From positions 1 through 64,000 of the forward strand of contig NZ_AKKC02000011.1 in assembly GCF_000282095.2 (NCBI RefSeq): DNA of 64,000 bases, in the 5' to 3' direction. A program made the position numbers and the translations under genes. The DNA is from Rhizobium sp. CF080 (GTDB lineage: Bacteria; Pseudomonadota; Alphaproteobacteria; Rhizobiales; Rhizobiaceae). This document shows, in pieces, positions 17,846 through 25,914 of the stretch. Positions within the stretch are counted from its first letter, which is position 1; each line of letters opens with the position of its first letter. Under the pieces are notes generated by a model that saw nothing but the letters and a program-made list of their open reading frames with translations, did no database searches and was not told the origin of the DNA.

Positions 17846-17962
17846 AAAAAAGAGGGCCACTGGATTGCTCCAGGGCCCTATAATTGTGAAGGTCAAAAAA
17901 CCTCCAGAGGGGAACAGCTGCTGCGGCGGAACTGGGAGGAAAAGCCGCCATGTGCATCAGCT
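17846..17962 (-). ncRNA. abcR: AbcR-like trans-acting sRNA, copy nearest lsrB
   Basis: A second minus-strand sRNA of about 115-120 nt. The terminator stem AGGGCC/GGCCCT (17853-17858 and 17874-17879) is followed by CTTTTTT. It shares CTGTTCCCCTCTGGAGG and TTTGACCTTCACAATTATA with the other copy, and also has a TCCTCCCAG motif near its 5' end, which the distal copy's predicted transcript lacks. Both C-rich motifs could pair with ribosome binding sites. The start near 17962 is inferred from CATATC at 17969-17974. Confidence 0.82.
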
Positions 17963-17968
17963 GTGTGC

Positions 17969-18012
17969 GATATGGTGGTTTTTTGTGCAGCGAACAATAG
18001 TCTTTTGTGCAG
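17969..18012 (-). promoter_or_regulatory. Promoter region of lsrB-proximal sRNA with paired CTGCACAAAA repeats
   Basis: Candidate -10 CATATC (17969-17974) and weak -35 TTGTTC (17992-17997). CTGCACAAAA occurs twice on the minus strand, at 17981-17990 and 18003-18012, exactly 22 bases apart. That is two helical turns, so both sit on one face of DNA. Because LsrB/VtlR is known to control AbcR2 in related bacteria, these may be its binding sites (inference). Confidence 0.5.
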
Positions 18013-18141
18013 GCCAGCCATGCGCAGGCCGCAATGCTTTTGTTTGATGCGCTCAATGGTTACATATCAGGCAACCGCAGAATCGTGAAAACCCCTTGGT
18101 TTCTGGGCTTTAACGGGCCGGCCAGGTCTGGGCGCGCGGGG

Positions 18142-19044
18142 TCAGAAGTTCCAGTTGCGCGCTTTGCCGACCACGAAATCGCGGAAGACTTTCAGCTTCG
18201 CCGCGTTCTTCATTTCATCCGGGTAGCAGAAATAGGTATCGAAGGACGGGATGTCGGCATTGATCGCCAGCTGAATGAGGCCCGGGTCGCGGCCGACGAT
18301 ATAATCCGGCAGGCAGGCGATTCCGATTCCCAGCAGGCAGGCGCGCTTGATCGAGGTCTGGCTGTTGATCTGCAGATGCGGCGTGCGGGTATTGTCCGAT
18401 GACCGGCCGGCATATTCCAGCCAGTTGACGTCGAGCAGGTAGTTCGGCGCCGGTTCCCCGAACGAGATGATGCGGTGGTTGTCGAGATCCTCGACGGACT
18501 GCGGCTCGCCATAACGGTTGATGTAGGAGGGGGCCGCATAGACGTGCATATGCACGGTGAAGAGCTTGCGCTGGATGAGATCGGACTGGACCGGCTGACG
18601 CAGGCGAATGGCGCAATCCGCATGGCGCATGTTCACGTCCACCTCCTCGTTGTCGAGGATCAGTTGGATCGACATTTCCGGATAGAGCTGCAGGAATTCC
18701 TGCACCTTGTCGGTGAGCCAGCCCTGGCCGAGGCCGACCGTGGTGGTGACGCGCAGCTTGCCGGACGGCTTTTCAGTCGTTTCGGTGAGCTGCATCTTCA
18801 CGGTTTCGAGCTTCAGTAGCACGTCGTGGGCGGTGCGGTAGAGCAGTTCGCCCTGTTCGGTGAGGATCAGGCCGCGCGCGTGGCGATGGAAGAGCTTGAC
18901 CCCGACATCCTGTTCCAGCGCGCTGACCTGGCGGCTGATCGCCGACTGGGAAAGATGCAGCTTGTCGGCCGCATGGGTGAAAGACCCTGCCTCCGCCGCC
19001 GCGTGGAAAATGCGCAGTTTATCCCAGTCGAGCGGCACACCCAT
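18142..19044 (-). CDS. lsrB: LysR-family regulator, LsrB/VtlR type
   Basis: A 300-residue LTTR with HTH AEAGSFTHAADKLHLSQSAISRQVSALEQDVGVKLFHR and an effector domain containing a cysteine in MRHADCAIRLR and others in RACLLGIGIACLPD. Sequence style and location (9 bases downstream of trxB, upstream of two AbcR-like sRNAs) match LsrB of Sinorhizobium, a redox-responsive LPS and glutathione regulator, and VtlR of Agrobacterium/Brucella, which activates AbcR2. It probably forms an operon with trxB. The symbol is by synteny plus family. Confidence 0.88.
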   Translation of the reverse strand: MGVPLDWDKLRIFHAAAEAGSFTHAADKLHLSQSAISRQVSALEQDVGVKLFHRHARGLILTEQGELLYRTAHDVLLKLETVKMQLTETTEKPSGKLRVTTTVGLGQGWLTDKVQEFLQLYPEMSIQLILDNEEVDVNMRHADCAIRLRQPVQSDLIQRKLFTVHMHVYAAPSYINRYGEPQSVEDLDNHRIISFGEPAPNYLLDVNWLEYAGRSSDNTRTPHLQINSQTSIKRACLLGIGIACLPDYIVGRDPGLIQLAINADIPSFDTYFCYPDEMKNAAKLKVFRDFVVGKARNWNF

Positions 19045-19053
19045 CGTTCAACG

Positions 19054-20028
19054 TCACTCCGCGGCTATGGCGACCGGCTGGATGCCGGAGAGGTAGCGTT
19101 CGGCCTCGAGCGCTGCCATGCAGCCCATGCCGGCGGCGGTGATCGCCTGGCGGAAGGTATCGTCGGTCACGTCGCCGGCGGCGAATACGCCGGGCACGTC
19201 GGTGGCGGTCGAATCGGGAGCCGTCCACAGATAGCCGTTCGGCTTCATCTTCAATTTGCCCTTGAAGAGCTCGGTCGCCGGCGCATGGCCGATCGCCACG
19301 AAGACGCCGTGGATCGGGAAGTCGGTCACCGCACCCGTCTGGGTGTTGCGCAGCTTGACGCCCTCGACGGAGGGCGGCATCGGCGCCTTGGCCGGCTTGC
19401 CGGTGATCTCGGCGATTTCGGTGTTCCACAGCACGCTGACATTCGGGCGCTGGAACAGGCGTTCCTGCAGAATCTTTTCCGAGCGGAAACTGTCGCGGCG
19501 GTGCACGACCGTCACGGACTTGGCGATGTTCGACAGGTAGAGCGCTTCCTCGACAGCGGAATTGCCGCCGCCGACCACGATCACGTCCTTGTTGCGATAG
19601 AAGAAGCCGTCGCAGGTTGCGCAGGCGGAGACGCCAAAACCCTGGAACTGCTGCTCGGTTTCGATGCCGAGCCATTTTGCCTTGGCGCCGGTCGAGATGA
19701 TGATCGTCTCGGCGGTCCAGACCTGGCCGGAATCGGTGCGCACCGTGAAGGGACGATGGTTGAGCTCGACTTCGGTGACGAGATCGTTGACGATTTCGGC
19801 GCCCACGTGGGTCGCCTGCTTGAGCATCTGCTCCATCAGCCAGGGGCCCTGGATCGGGTCGCCGAAGCCCGGATAGTTCTCGACATCCGTGGTGATCATC
19901 AACTGGCCGCCCTGTTCCATGCCGGCGATCAGCACCGGTTTCAGCATGGCGCGCGCTGCATAGATGGCGGCCGTATAGCCAGCCGGGCCGGAGCCGATGA
20001 TCAGGACCTCGGTGTGACGGGAGGACAT
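19054..20028 (-). CDS. trxB: Thioredoxin-disulfide reductase
   Basis: A 324-residue flavoprotein with the FAD motif GSGPAGYTAAIYAAR, the redox-active ACATCDGFF pair, the NADPH motif VVGGGNSAVEEALYL with HRRDSFR, and the C-terminal FAD motif PGVFAAGDVTDDTFRQ. It reduces thioredoxin using NADPH in the cytoplasm. ATG at 20028 was preferred over TTG at 20034 because AAGGAAA is well spaced only for the former. It precedes lsrB in the same direction and is divergent from lrp. Confidence 0.96.
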   Translation of the reverse strand: MSSRHTEVLIIGSGPAGYTAAIYAARAMLKPVLIAGMEQGGQLMITTDVENYPGFGDPIQGPWLMEQMLKQATHVGAEIVNDLVTEVELNHRPFTVRTDSGQVWTAETIIISTGAKAKWLGIETEQQFQGFGVSACATCDGFFYRNKDVIVVGGGNSAVEEALYLSNIAKSVTVVHRRDSFRSEKILQERLFQRPNVSVLWNTEIAEITGKPAKAPMPPSVEGVKLRNTQTGAVTDFPIHGVFVAIGHAPATELFKGKLKMKPNGYLWTAPDSTATDVPGVFAAGDVTDDTFRQAITAAGMGCMAALEAERYLSGIQPVAIAAE

Positions 20029-20262
20029 GGACAATTTCCTTTCAAAGACCGGTCGACGTTTCGTTGCCCCTCATATAGGTGGTCGATGTCCGGTCTGCCG
20101 CTTTAGAAGCGCCATGTAAGATTGATCCATGCAGCAATGCAAGGGCAGCCTTGCACTAACAACAGATCAGTTGGCATGGAAACGGCGCTGAACCGCTTGA
20201 CGACATATTCTTGCTTAAAATTCGTCTTGCGATAAAAGCACTGCAGAATGAAGGGGACTTCC

Positions 20263-20730
20263 GTGCTTCGCGCCGATCTTGATGCCATCGATCTAAAAAT
20301 CCTCCGGGAATTGCAGCGCGACGGGCGCATGACCAATGTCGAGCTCGCGGAACGCGTCGGCATTTCGGCGCCGCCCTGCCTGCGCCGGGTGCGCAAGCTC
20401 GAGGAAGCCGGCATCATCGAGGGTTATCACGCGCTGCTCAGCGCCCCGAAACTGGGCGTCGATCTCGTCGCCTTCTGCATGGTCGGGCTGAAGCGCCAGT
20501 CGGACGCGGACCTCAAGGCCTTCGGGGCGAAGGTCCAGCAATGGCCGATGGTGCGCGAGGCCTGGATGGTCAACGGCGACAGCGACTTCCTGCTGCGCTG
20601 CGCTGCCCAGAACCTTACCGTCTTCCAGGACTTCGTGATCGAGGTGCTGACCGCCGACCAGCATGTGGACACGGTGCGCACCATGCTGACGATCCGGCAG
20701 GTGAAGCAGCTGGGTCTGGTCGAGATCTGA
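20263..20730 (+). CDS. lrp: Lrp/AsnC-family transcriptional regulator
   Basis: A 155-residue protein with N-terminal HTH (LDAIDLKILRELQRDGRMTNVELAERVGISAPPCLRRVRKLEEAG) and a C-terminal RAM/ligand domain (AFCMVGLKRQ, VREAWMVNGDSDFLLRC, TMLTIRQVKQ). It should bind DNA as an octamer and respond to amino acids. GTG at 20263 follows AAGGGG with 6-base spacing; an ATG at 20248 overlaps that site and was not chosen. In Sinorhizobium an lrp gene occupies the same place beside the lps/greA cluster and trxB. Confidence 0.9.
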   Translation: MLRADLDAIDLKILRELQRDGRMTNVELAERVGISAPPCLRRVRKLEEAGIIEGYHALLSAPKLGVDLVAFCMVGLKRQSDADLKAFGAKVQQWPMVREAWMVNGDSDFLLRCAAQNLTVFQDFVIEVLTADQHVDTVRTMLTIRQVKQLGLVEI

Positions 20731-20756
20731 AGCGCACCGGCGCCGCCGACGTTTCG

Positions 20757-21536
20757 TCACTTGCTCCCGGCAGGGCGGAACCGCTTCTTGTGAATGAAGG
20801 CGATCAGCTTGTCTTCCATCAGGCGCCGCTGCTTGGCGAGCGCGTAGAACCATTTCCGCTTGTTGGTTTTTCTGGCGCGGCCGGAGCTTGCGAGGATTTC
20901 GCTTTGCGCGTCGGTCGTGGTGACGGGCGAGGGCCAGAAGGAGTAGCCATGGCCGGTGCGGGTCAGCCAGTGGCGGAAATAATTGTCAACGGGGGCGAAC
21001 ATCTTGCGATGCTCCTCGATGAACAGCCGGGCGCCTTCGCGCGACCAGACGATGGCGCTGGTCGTCATCGGAAAGTAATGGGCTGCTACCAGTTCGCAGT
21101 CGTGGCCGCCGATGCCGTAGCGGGCGAGCGGCGTTGCGATCTTCAGCTTGTTGTTGCCGATGTTGATCAGCCGCCAGTCGGGATCGACCTTTTCCAGATC
21201 GGGGAGGGCGGCTTGAAGCAGTTCAACCGGATTGCAGAGCGGCAGGGCGTCGTCTTCCAGCACCAGCGCATAACGAGCATCGGACTTCAAAAAATGTTCG
21301 GCGACCTTCAGGTGGCTGCGATAGCAGCCGATTTCGCCGCCCACAAGAGTGCGGCCCATGTAGCTCTCAGCGCGTTCCGCGTCGTAGTCCTGGATCGTCG
21401 AGAGATCGAACTTGCGGCCGTCGACGGCGGAAATCCGCTCGAAGGCGATGCCATAGGCCGAAAGCCGGTCGCTGATGGCTTTCAGGCGGTCATTGCTGCC
21501 ATCCAGATTGATGACATAGGTCTCAAGCGATTGCAT
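20757..21536 (-). CDS. Glycosyltransferase family 25 (LPS biosynthesis)
   Basis: A 259-residue protein beginning METYVINLDGSNDRL-like sequence (YVINLDGSNDRLKAI) with ISAVDGRKF, GEIGCYRSH and the donor-binding VLEDDALP, all GT25 hallmarks. Such enzymes add galactose or related sugars to LPS or lipo-oligosaccharide. The start at 21536 follows AAGGG; the upstream ATG at 21575 lacks a site. It faces lrp convergently and is grouped with two further glycosyltransferases, so an LPS-core role is likely. Confidence 0.88.
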   Translation of the reverse strand: MQSLETYVINLDGSNDRLKAISDRLSAYGIAFERISAVDGRKFDLSTIQDYDAERAESYMGRTLVGGEIGCYRSHLKVAEHFLKSDARYALVLEDDALPLCNPVELLQAALPDLEKVDPDWRLINIGNNKLKIATPLARYGIGGHDCELVAAHYFPMTTSAIVWSREGARLFIEEHRKMFAPVDNYFRHWLTRTGHGYSFWPSPVTTTDAQSEILASSGRARKTNKRKWFYALAKQRRLMEDKLIAFIHKKRFRPAGSK

Positions 21537-21866
21537 TTTACCCTTTTCCGGCAGGCAGGCGCAGCGGCGTTTCACCCGCTATGGCCGCTTCCGTTGCCGG
21601 TAGACTTGTGATGGTCGAAGCTTTTCGACGTTGCTATATCGTGGCCGGACGGTTTTTGGAACAGCGCGGGTCTTATGCCGGATAGCATCGTTGGCGGGGG
21701 TGCTGAAGTCCTGCGACAGGCATCCTGGGCAGGTTCAACATTTCAGGGACAAGCATTCCCGCCCCCCCTTGCGCGGGGTTTTCAACCGTAACATATAGGC
21801 GGCGCTGCCTATAGATGCTGGTTTCAGGTATAAAGCGGCGGAAACAGACAGGCGAGGCGACGATCG
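21537..21866. other. Intergenic region with a small inverted repeat upstream of the GT4 gene
   Basis: 330 bases between two divergent glycosyltransferase genes. No coding frame is convincing. A perfect inverted repeat TATAGGC-N6-GCCTATA lies at 21794-21813, about 55 bases before the plus-strand start. It could be an operator or part of a leader hairpin. The rest shows nothing clear. Confidence 0.4.
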
Positions 21867-22892
21867 ATGCGGGTTCACCAGTATATTTTCGGCAAGGACG
21901 GCGGGGCGGAGAAATTCTTCGTGCACCTGGTCGGCGCGCTTGCACGGCGCGGCGTCGAGCAGACGGCCGTGATGCGCTGGAACCGCCGCTGGAAGCCGGA
22001 TGTCGAGGCTCATGCCAAGGTGATCGAGAGCAATTTCCGCAACCTGTCGATCGATCGTATCCTTCTGCCGATGAAGGTGCTCTCCATGGCAAAGCGGGAC
22101 AAGGCCGACGCGATCATTTCCTGGTCCACCCGCGGTGCCCGCCTGATGCCGGACTATAAGGGCGGTATCAAGCTCTCCCGTCTCGGCGACTACCCCACCC
22201 ATCTCGGCTATTTCAAGAATTCTGACATTCTCGTCTGCAACACGCCGGGCATTGCCGACCATGTGCGCAACAATCTCGGCTGGACCCGCGGCGTCGAGGT
22301 GATCTCGAACTTCACCGATACGTCGGTCGTGGCGCCCGTCTCGCGCTCGGTTGCCAACACGCCGGAAGGCGTGCCGCTGATCATGACGATGGGGCGTTTC
22401 GTCAAGCGCAAGCGTTTCCACCTGCTGATCGAGGCGATGGCGGCGGTGCCGGACGCCTATCTGTGGATCGCCGGCGACGGCGAGGAACGGGAAGCGCTGG
22501 AGGCGGTCATGCGCGAGCACAAGATGGAGAACCGGGTCCGCTTCCTCGGCTGGCACAAGGATACACGCCCCTATCTTGGGGCCGCAGACATCTTCATCAT
22601 GCCGTCCAGCCACGAGCCGCTCGGCAACGTGATTTTCGAGGCCTGGGCGCAGAGCAAGCCGGTGATTTCCTCGCGTTCGGAAGGGCCTTCGTGGTTCATG
22701 CAGCACGGCGAAAACGGTCTGCTTGTCGATATCGATGACGTCGCCGGTTATACGCGCGCCATCAACCAAGTGATCGCAGATCCTCAGCTGGCTGCGAGCC
22801 TCGGCGAAAAGGGCAGGGCGACGCTGGTGGGGCAGTTTTCGGAAGAGGCGATCGCCAACGCCTATATCGAACTGTTCAAGCGGAAGCCGTGA
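21867..22892 (+). CDS. Glycosyltransferase family 4 (LPS core)
   Basis: A 341-residue GT-B fold transferase. The N-terminal acceptor domain starts MRVHQYIFGKDGGAEKFFVHL. The C-terminal donor domain has MGRFVKRKRFHLLIEAM, LWIAGDGEERE, FLGWHKD and the E-x7-E type motif PSSHEPLGNVIFEAWAQSKPVI. It likely adds a sugar to the LPS core on the cytoplasmic face. Its stop overlaps the end of the convergent LpsB-like gene by 17 bases. In Sinorhizobium the equivalent positions are held by lpsE/lpsD; which one this corresponds to is not resolved. Confidence 0.88.
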   Translation: MRVHQYIFGKDGGAEKFFVHLVGALARRGVEQTAVMRWNRRWKPDVEAHAKVIESNFRNLSIDRILLPMKVLSMAKRDKADAIISWSTRGARLMPDYKGGIKLSRLGDYPTHLGYFKNSDILVCNTPGIADHVRNNLGWTRGVEVISNFTDTSVVAPVSRSVANTPEGVPLIMTMGRFVKRKRFHLLIEAMAAVPDAYLWIAGDGEEREALEAVMREHKMENRVRFLGWHKDTRPYLGAADIFIMPSSHEPLGNVIFEAWAQSKPVISSRSEGPSWFMQHGENGLLVDIDDVAGYTRAINQVIADPQLAASLGEKGRATLVGQFSEEAIANAYIELFKRKP

Positions 22893-23958
22893 TCCGGTAG
22901 ATATTGCCGAGCAGCTTTGCTTCGCCCTCGATGCTGAAATTTTCGAGCGCGTGGGTGCGGGAGCGGAGCGCGGCGGCCTTGCGGCGAGCCTCGTCGTCCA
23001 TGAAGGCGGCCGCCGCCTCGGCCATGGCATCGACGCTGTCGCGGGCGATGATCAGGCCGGTTTCCTCGTCGCCTGTCACCAGAAGTTCAGGGAAGGCGCC
23101 GACGTCGGTAGCGATCACCGGGACCGCGGTCGCCATAGCTTCGAGCGGCGTCAGCCCGAAACCCTCCCAGCGCTGCGGCGCGATGAACAGGTCGAGGGCG
23201 CGATACCATTCGTTGATATCGGTGTGTTCGCCGACGAACAGGATGCGGTCAGCAAGGCCGGCGGCAGCGACCTTCTTCTTCAGGCCGTCCTCGAAATCCA
23301 CATGCGGGCCGGTGGCGCGGCCGGCGACGATCACCGACCAGTCCTTGCGGTCGGCAAGCACCTTGATCATCGAATCCACGAAAAGATCGGTGCCCTTCTG
23401 GCGGCGCACGCGGCCGAAACAGCCGACGATCTTCTTATCCGGATCGAGGCCTTTGGCGCGCTTTGCCTCGGCCTTGTCGGAGGGCGGCGAGAAGCGGTCG
23501 GTGTCGATGCCGTGCAGCACGACGGTGTTCTTGACGGCCAGATAATCCGCCGTCTTGCCGCTGGTGGCGATCACGGCGTCCATCTTCGAGACCAGCCATT
23601 TTGTCCAGCCGGTGTGATGGCGCTGAGAGGCGGAGGTGAAGACGATCTTCATCGGCATGCGCAACACGTCGCGCATGAAAACTGCCGGGAGCATCTCGAT
23701 ATTGCGGCGCGCGTGCCAGATCCGGCACCGCCGGCCGCGCGGCGGCGACCAGAGGCGGAAGAGGTCCCGATAGCGGATATGGGCCAGGTCGGCGGGCAGG
23801 CCGGGGCCAAGCGCCGCCACCTTCTGGCCGAGCGATCTCTGGACGGGAACGAGCTGGATGATCGTCGATGTGACGCCGGAGAGGCGCCGCTTGAAATTCG
23901 GCGCGATCACTTCGACGTCACGGATATCGATGATGGCGGGGTCGCCTTGTTTGCCCAC
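22876..23958 (-). CDS. lpsB: LPS core mannosyltransferase, LpsB-like (GT4)
   Basis: A protein of about 360 residues with DIRDVEVIAPNFKRRLSGVTST at the N-terminus, CFGRVRRQKGTDLFVDSMI and the nucleotide-sugar motif PQRWEGFGLTPLEAMATAVPVIATDVGA. These match rhizobial LpsB, which adds mannose (with broad donor tolerance) to the LPS inner core. It follows greA on the same strand, the order known in Sinorhizobium meliloti. GTG at 23958 is the likely start, 7 bases after the greA stop; the longer frame from 24021 overlaps greA. The start is uncertain because no clear ribosome site is visible. Confidence 0.85.
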   Translation of the reverse strand: MGKQGDPAIIDIRDVEVIAPNFKRRLSGVTSTIIQLVPVQRSLGQKVAALGPGLPADLAHIRYRDLFRLWSPPRGRRCRIWHARRNIEMLPAVFMRDVLRMPMKIVFTSASQRHHTGWTKWLVSKMDAVIATSGKTADYLAVKNTVVLHGIDTDRFSPPSDKAEAKRAKGLDPDKKIVGCFGRVRRQKGTDLFVDSMIKVLADRKDWSVIVAGRATGPHVDFEDGLKKKVAAAGLADRILFVGEHTDINEWYRALDLFIAPQRWEGFGLTPLEAMATAVPVIATDVGAFPELLVTGDEETGLIIARDSVDAMAEAAAAFMDDEARRKAAALRSRTHALENFSIEGEAKLLGNIYRITASA

Positions 23959-23965
23959 GGGCGTA

Positions 23966-24442
23966 TCAGCCCCAGGAAATGGCGAGGATTTCGTAGGCCT
24001 TGGAGCCGCCGGGGGCGACAACTTCGATGGAATCGCCCTTTTCCTTGCCGATCATCGCACGCGCGATCGGCGAGGAGATGGAGATGCGGCCAGCCTTCAC
24101 GTCGGCTTCCTGGTCGCCGACGATCTGGTAGATCTTTTCCTCGTCGGTGTCCTCGTCGATGAGCTTCACGGTGGCGCCGAACTTGATCTTCGAGCCGGAC
24201 ATCTTCGACAGGTCGATGACTTCTGCACGCGCGGTCAGGTCTTCCAGCTCGGTGATGCGGCCTTCGTTGTGGCTCTGGGCCTCCTTGGCGGCATGGTATT
24301 CGGCATTTTCCGAAAGGTCGCCATGGGCGCGCGCTTCCGCGATTGCCTCGATGATACGGGGACGCTCCTCCTGCTGACGCCAGCGCAGCTCCTCTTGCAG
24401 CTTGGAAAAACCACTCTGCGTCATCGGTACCTTTTCAACCAT
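23966..24442 (-). CDS. greA: Transcription elongation factor GreA
   Basis: A 158-residue GreA, the normal length. The N-terminal coiled coil contains [20 protein letters not shown] with the acidic tip that stimulates RNA polymerase cleavage of backtracked RNA, and the C-terminal FKBP-like domain has [15 protein letters not shown]. Start at 24442 ([12 protein letters not shown]) is preceded by AAGGACAAGGAA. Upstream gene of the greA-lpsB pair. Confidence 0.96.
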   Translation of the reverse strand: MVEKVPMTQSGFSKLQEELRWRQQEERPRIIEAIAEARAHGDLSENAEYHAAKEAQSHNEGRITELEDLTARAEVIDLSKMSGSKIKFGATVKLIDEDTDEEKIYQIVGDQEADVKAGRISISSPIARAMIGKEKGDSIEVVAPGGSKAYEILAISWG

Positions 24443-24681
24443 TTCCTTGTCCTTCAGGCGCATGCCCGCGGATACCGCGGACACAAAAAGAAACAGGTTC
24501 CGGAGCGAAACTTCGGAACCATCGTAAAATCAGAATGTAGGTCACTATAACAGAATTTCGACAGCGAACGCTAGGAATTTCGAAACCTTGTCCGTGTGCC
24601 CCTCCTTCACCATGAGATTGCAAGCGGCACCGTTTGTCAATGACTTGACGGGCTGAAAAAGAACATTTAGTGAACACTCTA

Positions 24682-25914
24682 ATGAAGAAGTCGCTGAAAG
24701 AACGCCTGGCGATCCTTTCGGATGCCGCCAAATACGATGCATCCTGTGCCTCCAGCGGGACCGTGAAGCGGGACTCGTCCGCGACAGGCGGGCTCGGCTC
24801 GACGGAGGGTTCGGGCATCTGCCATGCCTATGCGCCGGACGGGCGCTGCATATCGCTCCTGAAGATCCTGCTCACCAATTTTTGCATCTACGACTGCGCC
24901 TATTGCATCAACCGGTCGTCCAGCAATGTGGAGCGAGCCCGCTTCACGCCGGAGGAGGTGATCTGGCTGACGCTGGAATTCTACCGCCGCAACTATATCG
25001 AGGGCCTGTTCCTCTCCTCCGGCATCATCCGCTCCTCCGACCACACGATGGAGGAGATGGTGCGGATCGCCAGGGAACTCAGGACAACCCATAATTTCCG
25101 CGGCTACATCCACCTGAAGAGCATTCCGGAAGCGTCCGCGCATCTGATCGAGGAGGCGGGGCTTTATGCCGACCGGCTGTCGATCAATATCGAGTTGCCG
25201 ACCGACAGCGGCATCAGCCGGTTCGCGCCGGAAAAGCGGCCGGAGAACATCCGCCGGTCGATGGGCAAGCTCAGGCTGAAGATCGAGGAAATGGCCGATC
25301 CGACGCTACAGACGAAACGGAAGAAGACGTTCGCGCCGGCCGGGCAGAGCACGCAGATGATCGTCGGCGCCGACGGCGCCAGCGACGCGACCATTCTCGG
25401 CACCAGCGCCCGGCTTTACGGCAGTTATGGTCTGAAGCGCGTCTACTACTCCGCCTTCAGCCCGATCCCGGATTCGTCGAAGACCCTGCCGCTGATCAAG
25501 CCGCCTTTGATGCGCGAGCACCGGCTCTACCAGGCGGACTGGCTCTACCGGTTTTACGGTTTCGAGATCGGCGAGATCACCGCGACTCAGGCGGGCGGCA
25601 TGCTCGACCTCGATCTCGACCCGAAGCTCGCCTGGGCGCTCGGCCATCGTGAACGGTTCCCGGTGGACGTCAACCGAGCGGAGAAGGAGATGTTGCTGCG
25701 GGTGCCGGGTTTCGGCGCCAAGACGGTGAAAGGCATCCTCTCGTCGCGGCGGTTCGGGCGGCTGCGGCTCGACGATCTGAAGCGGCTCGGCGTGTCGCTC
25801 CGGAAGGTGCAGCCGTTCATCACGGCGGAGGGCTGGACGCCGCACCGGCTGGTCGATCGGACGGATCTCAGGGCAATGTTCGAGCCGAAGCCGGAGCAGT
25901 TGTCGTTGTTATGA
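24682..25914 (+). CDS. Putative DNA modification/repair radical SAM protein
   Basis: A protein of about 410 residues with the radical SAM cluster motif FCIYDCAYC (cysteines at about 68, 72, 75), a TIM-barrel core (GLFLSSGIIRSSDHTMEEM, GYIHLKSIPEA) and a C-terminal helix-hairpin-helix (LLRVPGFGAKTVKGILSSRRFG) that suggests DNA binding. This architecture belongs to a family always found with a UdgX-type gene, as here: its stop overlaps the next start as ATGA. The reaction is unknown. GTG at 24670 is an alternative start; neither has a strong ribosome site. Confidence 0.88.
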   Translation: MKKSLKERLAILSDAAKYDASCASSGTVKRDSSATGGLGSTEGSGICHAYAPDGRCISLLKILLTNFCIYDCAYCINRSSSNVERARFTPEEVIWLTLEFYRRNYIEGLFLSSGIIRSSDHTMEEMVRIARELRTTHNFRGYIHLKSIPEASAHLIEEAGLYADRLSINIELPTDSGISRFAPEKRPENIRRSMGKLRLKIEEMADPTLQTKRKKTFAPAGQSTQMIVGADGASDATILGTSARLYGSYGLKRVYYSAFSPIPDSSKTLPLIKPPLMREHRLYQADWLYRFYGFEIGEITATQAGGMLDLDLDPKLAWALGHRERFPVDVNRAEKEMLLRVPGFGAKTVKGILSSRRFGRLRLDDLKRLGVSLRKVQPFITAEGWTPHRLVDRTDLRAMFEPKPEQLSLL

